DNA of 24,142 nucleotides from the NCBI GenBank assembly GCA_964633205.1, contig CAZWFN010000097.1, forward strand, positions 1-24,142, written 5' to 3'. Below are positions 1-6,284 of this stretch, piece after piece. A program made the position numbers and the translations under genes. Each line of letters starts with the position of its first letter. Within the stretch, counting starts at the first letter, position 1. The notes beneath the pieces were generated by a model. It was not told the DNA's origin. It saw nothing but the letters and a program-made list of their open reading frames with translations, and did no database searches. Source of the DNA: CAYVQE01 sp964633205 (GTDB lineage: Bacteria; Myxococcota; B64-G9).

Positions 1-30
1 GAATTGCGTCCGCGCTGTATCTATTTGTTT

Positions 31-759
31 TCATTGGCTAAACTGATCACGGATGACTCTTAGTCTTACAGCGCTGCCGTGGTCGTGAAAGATGAACCTA
101 CCGTTTTTGGGGGGCCAGTCGGCGTTCGATAGCAGCCAGTCTTGAATGACCTTGAAGGCGAACATTGCTGACTCGTCATCGCCTCTCTCACCTGCATCGA
201 GGGCTATGTCGAGCCAGCCCAACGAGTGGAAAGCGAAGGCCCAAGAGGCGTCTCGGTTCGGGTTGGCTTTCCAGTCGATCGGGAAGCGGATGGGGTGTCC
301 GTCGCTGGCTGATTCGGCCAGAGCTGGTTTATGACGATACCGAAAAGACATGGGTGGCGGTTCAAAGGATGCAACCGCTCCTGAGTCGCCTGGCTCACAG
401 CCACCCCGCACCGCAATGGGCGCGAGCCATTCGTCCAGACCGTCGTAGCGCTGCCGGTGCAACATGTCGACCGTTTTCTTGAATAGCTCGAAGTATCGCG
501 CATCCAGCGGTCTCCAAAAGGCAGCCAATTCCGGGTCGGGGACGAAGGGCTGCCTGGGAGCTTCGGCGACCGGGGTCTCTGGCTCGGTCTGCCCGCTGGG
601 ATCCTCAGGTGCTTTTCCGTCAGCCGCTGACGGTTCTCTCTTGGGACACTTGGCAGATTTCGTGCAGTTGACAGGAATGAAGACGAACAGAAGCAGCCAG
701 GGCATCGCGAGCCAGGCATTGGATGGCCGTTGTCGACCTGCCTCTTGCCACCTTCTCAT
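31..759 (-). CDS. Lipoprotein-like protein ending inside a heparinase II/III-type N-terminal domain (possibly truncated)
   Basis: 242 residues. The ATG at 759 is preceded by GGGAGG about 8 bases upstream, so I prefer it to longer readings of the frame. Residues 1-32 have a basic start, a hydrophobic core and Cys32 in a weak lipobox (P-V-N-C). Residues 33-70 are a charged, Pro-rich linker. From about residue 165 the pattern W-x-x-N-P-x-x-D-x-S-W, then F-H-S-L, then D-W near 211, then H-D-H-G-S-A-x-R-L near 225-233 resembles the start of the alpha/alpha toroid of heparinase II/III-like polysaccharide lyases. The protein stops nine residues later, far short of the several hundred residues usual for that family. 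The three downstream frames close or run out within the last 30 bases. Base composition is lower in G+C than the neighbours. A lyase remnant beside an export locus is plausible. Family assignment is by pattern only. Confidence 0.6.
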   Translation of the reverse strand: MRRWQEAGRQRPSNAWLAMPWLLLFVFIPVNCTKSAKCPKREPSAADGKAPEDPSGQTEPETPVAEAPRQPFVPDPELAAFWRPLDARYFELFKKTVDMLHRQRYDGLDEWLAPIAVRGGCEPGDSGAVASFEPPPMSFRYRHKPALAESASDGHPIRFPIDWKANPNRDASWAFAFHSLGWLDIALDAGERGDDESAMFAFKVIQDWLLSNADWPPKNGRFIFHDHGSAVRLRVIRDQFSQ

Positions 760-880
760 GTTTGAGCCTCCCGCTGGAACAGTGCCATATCTTGTCAAAA
801 TAACGTGGACTGGTCCAGATCGGATGTGATGGTCGACCCAGGGCTTGATCGGTAGCTGAATTGCGGCGTGAGGTTGCGCC

Positions 881-910
881 TTGTTCCCGCGGGGCATTTC
901 GTACCATAAT
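881..910 (+). promoter_or_regulatory. Sigma-70-type promoter for the C45 hydrolase gene
   Basis: TTGTTC (881-886), an 18-base spacer, then CATAAT (905-910), which matches the -10 consensus at five of six positions. The predicted start of transcription is near 917, upstream of both candidate start codons (928 and 954). Confidence 0.5.
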
Positions 911-927
911 GGGCATCCAGCATTGCG

Positions 928-2268
928 GTGGAGTCTCTTGCGCAGGAGGTCAAATGCAAAAGGCGGTTTGCACGCACGGGATGGGCCTGGTTGGACTCCT
1001 TGGTCTGTGCGCCCTGGGTCCGGTGGCCTGTGGTGACGGTGGGGGAGGACTATTACGAGGAGGCTTCGCGGTTCGAGCAGCGGGGGATTCACGTGCTGCG
1101 GCTGGTGGGGTCGCACTACGAGATGGGCTTGCAGCACGGGGAGCTGATGGCGCCGGAGTTGGCCGAGGGGGTGGAGTTCGTGGAGACGGACTCGCTGTTT
1201 TCCCTGCTGATGCCCATGGCCGAGTCGCAGGGCCTGGTGGCGACCGCCCGCGAGCAGTCCTACGCCGACGTGGTCGACGAGTGCCGTGGCATGGCCGAGG
1301 CGGCCCGGCGGGCCGGCAGTGAGGGCTGGACCGAGGACATGTGCCTGACACTGGCCTACGGCGACGTGGTGATCGCCTTCGTCTCCGAGCTGCTCGACGG
1401 CGGCTGTACGCAGTTCGCCGCGGCCGGGCCGGCCACGGCCGACGGGGCGCTGGTCCACGGCCGCTCCATGGACTGGGACGAGCTGAGCTACCTGATCGAG
1501 CACCCGACCGTGATCGTGCGCCGGCCCGACGGACAGATCCCCTTCGTCACCGTCGGTTTTCCGGGCAACGTGGCCCCCTACAACGGCATCAACGCCGCCG
1601 GCTTGGCGGTGGCCAGCAACAACAACGTCAGCGATCCGGAGGCCGCGCCCAACCAACGCCGGCGCGGTCACACCCAGATGCTGCACCAGATCCTGGCCAC
1701 CTGCTCCAGCCTGGACGAGGCCGAGGACTACCTGCGCGCCCAGCAGCACGCCCGGGCGACGACGTTTTTGATCAGCGACGGGGCCGCGGCCACCGCGGCC
1801 GTGTTCGAGATGACCGCCGATCAGCTGGCGGTGCGGCGGATGGACGCCGACGGGCTGGTCTATGCCACCAACCACTTCATCGAGCCGGAGATGGAGGACC
1901 TGCACGCGCCGACCAGCCCGCAGGGCAGCTCGCAGGTGCGGCTGGAACGGCTGCGCGAGCTGCTGGAGCCGGACGGGGCCGACAGCCTGTACGGGGCGCT
2001 GGACACCGCGGCCGGGGTGGCTGTGCTGCGCGACCGGATCAACCCGCTGACCGGGCAGGAGCAGCCGGCGGACGTGTTCGACGACAACGGCTCCATCGCC
2101 ACCAACGGGGTGATCTGGTCCATGGTCTTCGAGCCGGGCGCCCATCGCTTCTACCTGGCCGCCGGCGAGCCGCCGGTGCCGGGGCACGCCTACGTGGGCT
2201 TCGACGTGGACGCGCTGCTCAAGCCCGGCACCCCGGCCGCGCCGCCGCAGCCGGCGCTTTACGAGTGA
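928..2268 (+). CDS. C45-family N-terminal-nucleophile acyltransferase/hydrolase (probable exported lipoprotein with frameshifted N-terminus)
   Basis: 446 residues in the uninterrupted frame. The core matches peptidase family C45 / acyl-CoA:6-aminopenicillanate acyltransferase-like Ntn hydrolases. G-G-C-T-Q-F puts the self-processing nucleophile at Cys160. It is followed by A-T-A-D-G, H-G-R-S-M-D-W-D (177-184) and F-P-G-N with Y-N-G-I-N-A-A-G-L, the family's usual order. In this family Cys160 would be exposed by autocleavage and then attack amide or acyl bonds. The true substrate cannot be read from sequence. The first ~38 residues of this frame look unnatural: they are Trp- and Arg-rich, with no signal and no ribosome site. 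A good ribosome site (AGGAGG, 944-949) precedes ATG 954 in another frame, which encodes a lipoprotein signal peptide up to the G5 run at 1041-1045. The real product is therefore probably a lipoprotein reading 954 to ~1041 and then this frame. Confidence 0.85.
   Translation: MESLAQEVKCKRRFARTGWAWLDSLVCAPWVRWPVVTVGEDYYEEASRFEQRGIHVLRLVGSHYEMGLQHGELMAPELAEGVEFVETDSLFSLLMPMAESQGLVATAREQSYADVVDECRGMAEAARRAGSEGWTEDMCLTLAYGDVVIAFVSELLDGGCTQFAAAGPATADGALVHGRSMDWDELSYLIEHPTVIVRRPDGQIPFVTVGFPGNVAPYNGINAAGLAVASNNNVSDPEAAPNQRRRGHTQMLHQILATCSSLDEAEDYLRAQQHARATTFLISDGAAATAAVFEMTADQLAVRRMDADGLVYATNHFIEPEMEDLHAPTSPQGSSQVRLERLRELLEPDGADSLYGALDTAAGVAVLRDRINPLTGQEQPADVFDDNGSIATNGVIWSMVFEPGAHRFYLAAGEPPVPGHAYVGFDVDALLKPGTPAAPPQPALYE
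954..1045 (+). other. Out-of-frame lipoprotein signal peptide belonging to the C45 gene
   Basis: From ATG 954 the reading has a Lys, a hydrophobic Gly/Leu core and G-P-V-A-C at residues 22-26, followed by G-D-G-G. That is a lipoprotein signal with a somewhat weak lipobox (Pro at -3). It sits 4 bases after AGGAGG (944-949). At the five G residues 1041-1045 a one-base shift joins it smoothly to the C45 body, which starts G-E-D-Y-Y-E-E. Confidence 0.6.
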
Positions 2269-2290
2269 GCGAGCGCTTGGCGACCGGTGG

Positions 2291-2355
2291 ATCACCCCCA
2301 CCCGCCCGCCTTCGCCTTCGGCTTCGGGGGCGACCTCCCCCTTCGAGGGGGAGGT
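2291..2355. repeat. Palindromic intergenic repeat element with perfect 10-bp stem
   Basis: ACCTCCCCCT (2333-2342), loop TCG, then AGGGGGAGGT (2346-2355) is a perfect inverted repeat. It is preceded by a C-rich stretch with CTTCG/TTCGGCTTCG motifs (2291-2330). No T-run follows, so it is a poor intrinsic terminator by itself, though it may end the upstream C45 transcript. The composition and the translated pattern resemble dispersed palindromic repeats that occur in many high-GC genomes. The AT-rich stretch that follows (2356-2400) differs sharply from it. Confidence 0.5.
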
Positions 2356-2450
2356 GTAATATTCCGATATGTAGATAGAATTTTGAAAATGTGTTTCAGT
2401 TATTCGATCTGCGATCGGGTGTCGAGAGGGCGGGGGTGGGATCCGTTGAC

Positions 2451-2480
2451 TTGACCCTGTCGGCTGCTGCCTGGTAGCTA
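2451..2480 (+). promoter_or_regulatory. Candidate extended -10 promoter for the polysaccharide export operon
   Basis: TTGACC (2451-2456), 18 bases, then TAGCTA (2475-2480) preceded by a TG dinucleotide (extended -10). The -10 match itself is modest. Transcription would begin close to 2486, the first base of the Wzm-like start codon, and no clear ribosome site precedes that ATG, so the message may be leaderless. Confidence 0.35.
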
Positions 2481-2485
2481 CAGGC

Positions 2486-3280
2486 ATGCGCTCGACCTCC
2501 GCCAAGCTGTGGCAGCGGCGGCACCTGTTGTGGGTGCTGACCACCGCCAATCTGAAGCGCCAGAACAAGAACACGGTGCTGGGCTACCTGTGGTGGCTGC
2601 TGGACCCGATCATGATGACCGGGGTCTACTACCTGCTGGTGGCGGTGGTGTTCGAGCGCGGCGGGGACAACCAGCCTTACCTCCTATTCGTACTCTGCGG
2701 CCTGCTGGCCTGGAAGGCCTTCGCCGGATCCATCAATCAGTCCATCACCATCTTGACCAGCCAGGCGAGCATCATCCGTTCCATCGGCTTTCCCAAGGCG
2801 GTGTTGCCGCTGTCGCTGGTGCTGTCGAATGCGGTTTTCTTCGCCGTCGGGCTGCTGGTGGCGATGGTCCTGTCCCTATGGTACGGCCCCGAGTACGGCA
2901 CCTGGCCGGGCTGGAGCTACCTGCTGCTGCCGCTGGTGATCGGGCTGCAGGTCTTGTTCACCGCCGGATTGGCGTTGGTGATGGCGGTCTTGGGCGTCTT
3001 GTTTCGCGACACAGCGAACATCATGAGCCACCTGCTGCGCATGTGGTACTTCATGTCGCCGGGGCTCTACAGTCTGGACCGGGTGCCCGAGCGGCTGCAG
3101 CCGCTGTTTCGGCTCAACCCCTTCGCCGAGCTGATGACCGCCTACCGCGACATCATCATGCACGGCCGGGTGCCGGCGGCCTACGACCTGGTGTACGCCG
3201 GGGCGGTGGGGCTGGCCATGCTGCTGGTGGGCTACTGGGCCTTCATCCGGCTCGAGGGCCGGCTGGTGCAGAACCTATGA
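2486..3280 (+). CDS. wzm: ABC-2-type polysaccharide export permease (Wzm/TagG-like)
   Basis: 264 residues, the usual length for Wzm/KpsM/TagG permeases. The family's N-terminal amphipathic block ends in L-G-Y-L-W-W-L-L-D-P (residues 32-41), a signature of this group. About six hydrophobic segments follow, and the C-terminal third has F-R-L-N-P-F-A-E-L-M-T-A-Y-R-D, the typical closing motif. With the ATPase encoded next it should form an inner-membrane channel exporting a finished, lipid-linked polysaccharide (O-antigen or capsule). The gene overlaps the ATPase gene by ATGA (3277-3280), implying translational coupling. Wzm, Wzt and glycosyltransferase genes in one transcript is the layout known for the Myxococcus xanthus O-antigen locus. 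Permease identity is sure; the sugar exported is unknown. Confidence 0.92.
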   Translation: MRSTSAKLWQRRHLLWVLTTANLKRQNKNTVLGYLWWLLDPIMMTGVYYLLVAVVFERGGDNQPYLLFVLCGLLAWKAFAGSINQSITILTSQASIIRSIGFPKAVLPLSLVLSNAVFFAVGLLVAMVLSLWYGPEYGTWPGWSYLLLPLVIGLQVLFTAGLALVMAVLGVLFRDTANIMSHLLRMWYFMSPGLYSLDRVPERLQPLFRLNPFAELMTAYRDIIMHGRVPAAYDLVYAGAVGLAMLLVGYWAFIRLEGRLVQNL

Positions 3281-4011
3281 GCGAACGGCCCGTGATCAGC
3301 GTGCGCCGGGTGGGCATGCGCTACCGCACCTACCGCTCGCGGCGGCGCAGCCTGCGCGAGGCGCTGTTCCGCTCGCTGCTGCGGCGCGACGAGCGGGTCG
3401 ACATCTGGGCGCTCAAGGACGTCAGCTTCGAGGTGGCCCGCGGCGAGGCGCTGGGCATCATCGGGGCCAACGGGGCCGGCAAGTCGACGCTGTGCCTGCT
3501 GCTGGCCCAGATCATGACGCCCACCGAGGGCCAGGTGCTGATCGACGGTCAGATCTCGGCCCTGCTGACCCTGGGCGCCGGCTTCCAGCAGGATCTGACC
3601 GGGCGCGACAACATCTTCCTGTCGGGCATCTACCTGGGCCACAAAATGGAGGCCATCCGCGGCCGCTTCAACGAGATCGTGGATTTTTCCGAGCTGGGCG
3701 AGGCCATCGACCTGCCGGTGCGCACCTACTCCACGGGCATGCGCGCCCGGCTGGCCTTCTCCATCGCCGCCTCCATCCAGCCCGAGATCCTGATCCTGGA
3801 CGAGCTGATGGGCGTCGGCGACCTGAAGTTCCAGAAGAAGAGCGCCGCCCGCATGAAGGAGCTGATCGCGGCCAGCAAGGCGCTGGTGGTGGTGTCGCAC
3901 TCCATGTCCACCATCCGCTCGCTGTGCACCCGGGCGGTGTGGCTGGATGGCGGCCGGCTGGTGGCCGAGGGGCCGGTCGAGGAGGTGGTGGCCCGCTATG
4001 AGTCGTCCTGA
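3277..4011 (+). CDS. wzt: Polysaccharide export ABC transporter ATPase (Wzt/KpsT-like, short form)
   Basis: 244 residues. Walker A is G-A-N-G-A-G-K-S-T (63-71), the Q-loop is at Gln104-105, the signature is Y-S-T-G-M-R-A-R-L-A-F (151-161) with the Y-S-x-G-M-R form typical of Wzt/KpsT/TagH, Walker B is I-L-I-L-D-E (171-176), and the switch His is 208. The start is the ATG overlapping the permease stop. The protein ends soon after the nucleotide-binding domain. The C-terminal carbohydrate-binding domain (~150-200 residues) of Wzt proteins that recognise a modified chain end is absent. By analogy with the KpsT-like systems, export would not need a specific terminal cap; this is inference. The C-terminus overlaps the next gene by 14 bases. 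Confidence 0.93.
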   Translation: MSERPVISVRRVGMRYRTYRSRRRSLREALFRSLLRRDERVDIWALKDVSFEVARGEALGIIGANGAGKSTLCLLLAQIMTPTEGQVLIDGQISALLTLGAGFQQDLTGRDNIFLSGIYLGHKMEAIRGRFNEIVDFSELGEAIDLPVRTYSTGMRARLAFSIAASIQPEILILDELMGVGDLKFQKKSAARMKELIAASKALVVVSHSMSTIRSLCTRAVWLDGGRLVAEGPVEEVVARYESS

Positions 4012-4891
4012 GCCCCGGCCGCGGCTGGCGCTCATCTCGCCGGTGCGCGACGAGGCGGGCACCTTCGGCTGCACCCTGGCCTCGGTGCTGGCCCAGCAGC
4101 GGCGCCCGCAGCGCTGGGTGCTGGTGGACGACGGCTCGGCCGCGCCCACCCGGCGCCTGCTCGAGCGCGCCGCCGCCGAGCACGACTTCGTGTCGCTGGT
4201 GCGGCTGGCCGACCGCGGCCGGCGCCAGCCCGGGCCCGGGGTGGTGCGCGCCATCGAGGCCGGGCTGCAGCGGCTGGTCGACTTCGACTGGGACTTTCTG
4301 GGCAAGCTGGACGGCGACGTGCAGCTGCCGCCCGACTACTACGCCCGCGTGCTGGCCGCCTTCGCCGCCGAGCCCGAGCTGGGCATCGCCGCCGGCGCCT
4401 GCCTGACGCCGGCCGGCGGCGGCTGGCGACGCGAGGCCAACGCCCCCTTCCACACCCGCGGGCCGTGCAAGGTCTGGCGGCGGGCCTGCTTCGAGGCCAT
4501 CGGCGGGCTGGAGCCCGTGCTGGGCTGGGACGGGCTGGACGGCTACCGGGCGCGGCAGCGCGGCTTTCGCACCCGCACCCTGGACGGGCTGGAGGTGCTG
4601 CACTTCCGGCCCACCCACGCCTGGGAGGGCCGCTGGCGCGGCGGCCTGCGCTCGGGCCGCGGCGCCTACAACCAGCACTTCCGGCCGGCCTACCTGCTGG
4701 CCCGGGCCGCGGTGCACCTGCTGCGCCCGCCCTACCTGGTGGGCGGGCTGGGCATCGCCGCCGGCTATTTCGGCGCCTTGCTGCGGCGCGCGCCGCGGCC
4801 GGCCGACGCCGAGCTGGTGGACTTCATCCACCGCGAGCAGGGCGCCCGGCTGCGCCGGCTGCTCAGCGGGCGCGGGGATCTGCGCTCGTGA
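3998..4891 (+). CDS. Family 2 glycosyltransferase
   Basis: 297 residues. The GT-A fold opens with A-L-I-S-P-V-R-D-E (11-19), then V-L-V-D-D-G-S (41-47), and has the metal-binding L-D-G-D at 104-107, the usual DXD-type motif of GT2 inverting enzymes. The acceptor half has G-G-L-E-P-V-L-G-W-D-G-L-D, the spot where GT2 enzymes carry their catalytic acid (E-D in the archetype). Two weakly hydrophobic stretches near the C-terminus (about 230-262) may touch the membrane. ATG 3998 is chosen because GGAGG lies 12 bases upstream (3981-3985) and the fold starts immediately; it lies inside the end of the ATPase gene. It probably adds a sugar to the growing chain on the cytoplasmic face. Donor and linkage cannot be told. 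Confidence 0.85.
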   Translation: MSRPEPRPRLALISPVRDEAGTFGCTLASVLAQQRRPQRWVLVDDGSAAPTRRLLERAAAEHDFVSLVRLADRGRRQPGPGVVRAIEAGLQRLVDFDWDFLGKLDGDVQLPPDYYARVLAAFAAEPELGIAAGACLTPAGGGWRREANAPFHTRGPCKVWRRACFEAIGGLEPVLGWDGLDGYRARQRGFRTRTLDGLEVLHFRPTHAWEGRWRGGLRSGRGAYNQHFRPAYLLARAAVHLLRPPYLVGGLGIAAGYFGALLRRAPRPADAELVDFIHREQGARLRRLLSGRGDLRS

Positions 4892-6063
4892 GCCTGCGGC
4901 TGGCCATGCTGGTGCACCATTACTTCCCGCGCGACGTGCGCGTGCGCCGCGAGGCGCGGGCGCTGGCCGCGGCCGGCCACCAGGTCAGCGTGCTGTGCCT
5001 GCGCCGGCCGGGCGAGCCGGCCGAGGAGCACTGGCGCGGCATCCGCATCCTGCGCCAGCCGGTGGGCCGCCACCGCGGCCGCGGGCTGGCGGTCTATCTG
5101 GCCGAGTACGCCGCCATGACCGGGCTGGCCGCGGCCCGGCTGGCGCGGCTGCTGCTGCGCGAGCGCTTCGACGTGATCCACGTCCACGCCCCGCCGGATT
5201 TCCTGCTGGCGGCGGCGCTGCCGGCGCTGCTGCGCGGGGCGCGGCTGGTGCTCGACGTGCACGATCTGAGCCCGGAGCTCTACGGCCAGCGCTTCGGCGG
5301 CCGCGGCGGGGCCCTGGCCGCCGAAGCGCTGGAGGCGGTGGAGCGGGCGGCCTGCGGCCGGGCCGAACGGGTGATCACGGTCACCGAGGCCTTTGCCGAA
5401 CGGCTGCGCCGGCGCGGGGTGGCGGCCGAGAAGCTCGAGGTGCTGCGCAACGGGCCGGACGAGGAGATCTTCGTCCCGCCGGCGGCGCGGCCGCAGCGCC
5501 CAGCCGGCGCGCTGCGCCTGATCCACCACGGCACCCTGGTGCAGCGCTACGGCGTGGACGTGCTGCTCGAGGCGCTGGCCCGGCTGGCGCCCGAGCTCGA
5601 CGAGCTGCGGCTGGACGTGTTCGGCGAGGGCGACCGCGAGCCGGCCTTGCGGGCCCGGGCGGCCCGGCCCGACCTGGCCGGGCGGGTGTACTTCCACGGT
5701 GACGTGCTGCAGGACGAGCTGGTCGGGGCGCTGGCCGCGGCCGACGTCTGTGTGGTGCCCAACCGGGCCGACCCCTTCACCGACCTGCTGCTGCCGACCA
5801 AGCTGCTGGAGGGCCTGCGCATGGGCTGTGCCTGCGTGGCCTCGGACACCAGCGTGGTGCGCGCCAGCCTGCCCGACGACGCGCTGCTGCGCGTGCCCCC
5901 CGGCGATGCGGCCGCCCTGGCCGCCGCCCTGCGCCAGCTGGCCCTCGACCCGGCCGCCCGCCGGCGCCTGGCCGCCGCCGGCCAACGGGCCGCCGAGCGC
6001 TTCAGCTGGCGCCGCGAGAAGCAGAAGCTGCTGGCGCTCTACGCCGAACTGGGTCAGGCCTGA
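4888..6063 (+). CDS. Family 4 glycosyltransferase
   Basis: 391 residues from GTG 4888, which overlaps the GT2 stop as GTGA; ATG 4906 is an alternative. The N-terminal half opens L-V-H-H-Y-F-P-R-D-V-R-V-R-R-E-A, then D-V-I-H-V-H-A-P-P-D and D-V-H-D-L-S-P-E-L, as in GT4 enzymes of capsule and O-antigen loci. The C-terminal Rossmann half has H-H-G-T, D-V-F-G-E-G-D, A-D-V-C-V-V-P-N and P-T-K-L-L-E-G-L-R-M-G, where the Lys and Glu normally bind the nucleotide-sugar. A retaining GT-B enzyme using a nucleotide-sugar donor is therefore expected. It is the last gene of the export operon. The following 220 bases hold no gene and no clear terminator. Confidence 0.88.
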   Translation: MSLRLAMLVHHYFPRDVRVRREARALAAAGHQVSVLCLRRPGEPAEEHWRGIRILRQPVGRHRGRGLAVYLAEYAAMTGLAAARLARLLLRERFDVIHVHAPPDFLLAAALPALLRGARLVLDVHDLSPELYGQRFGGRGGALAAEALEAVERAACGRAERVITVTEAFAERLRRRGVAAEKLEVLRNGPDEEIFVPPAARPQRPAGALRLIHHGTLVQRYGVDVLLEALARLAPELDELRLDVFGEGDREPALRARAARPDLAGRVYFHGDVLQDELVGALAAADVCVVPNRADPFTDLLLPTKLLEGLRMGCACVASDTSVVRASLPDDALLRVPPGDAAALAAALRQLALDPAARRRLAAAGQRAAERFSWRREKQKLLALYAELGQA

Positions 6064-6070
6064 GCCCGCC

Positions 6071-6100
6071 GGAGAGGTGGCCGGCGGAGAGGTGGCCGGC
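6071..6100. repeat. Two tandem copies of a 15-bp repeat
   Basis: GGAGAGGTGGCCGGC occurs twice with no gap (6071-6085 and 6086-6100), directly after the GT4 stop. It has no recognised role. The rest of 6101-6213 holds no gene I can support. Confidence 0.6.
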
Positions 6101-6213
6101 GTGTTCCCGCCCCTGTTCCCGCATGTTGACAATAAACCATCGAGTGCGACATGGATGTCGCGACGCTGGGCCGTTGTGTTTTCGAAGTGGGCGTATTGCA
6201 AGGGATAGTCTTC

Positions 6214-6229
6214 TGGCATGGGCATTGCT
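6214..6229 (+). promoter_or_regulatory. Sigma-54 (RpoN) -24/-12 promoter
   Basis: TGGCATGGGCATTGCT matches the sigma-54 consensus TGGCAYR-N4-TTGCW at every defined position, with the exact GG-GC spacing. The expected start of transcription is near 6240, about 45 bases before the GTG at 6285. It would need an AAA+ enhancer-binding activator, none of which is encoded in this window. Confidence 0.72.
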
Positions 6230-6284
6230 TGCGGAATGGGTGGATTTTTTTGACCCATTGGCTGGATTTTGGTAGGGGAAACGG

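Noticed and set aside
760..2574. Very long minus-strand open frame covering the C45 gene
   Set aside because: It is antisense to a well-supported enzyme, His/Arg/Gly/Val-rich with no domain. Only its last part (31-759) has a ribosome site, a signal peptide and a recognisable pattern.
6126..6154. TTGACA as a sigma-70 promoter for the priming transferase
   Set aside because: At 17 or 18 bases downstream there is only ACATGG or CATGGA, a poor -10; the sigma-54 site at 6214 is far stronger.
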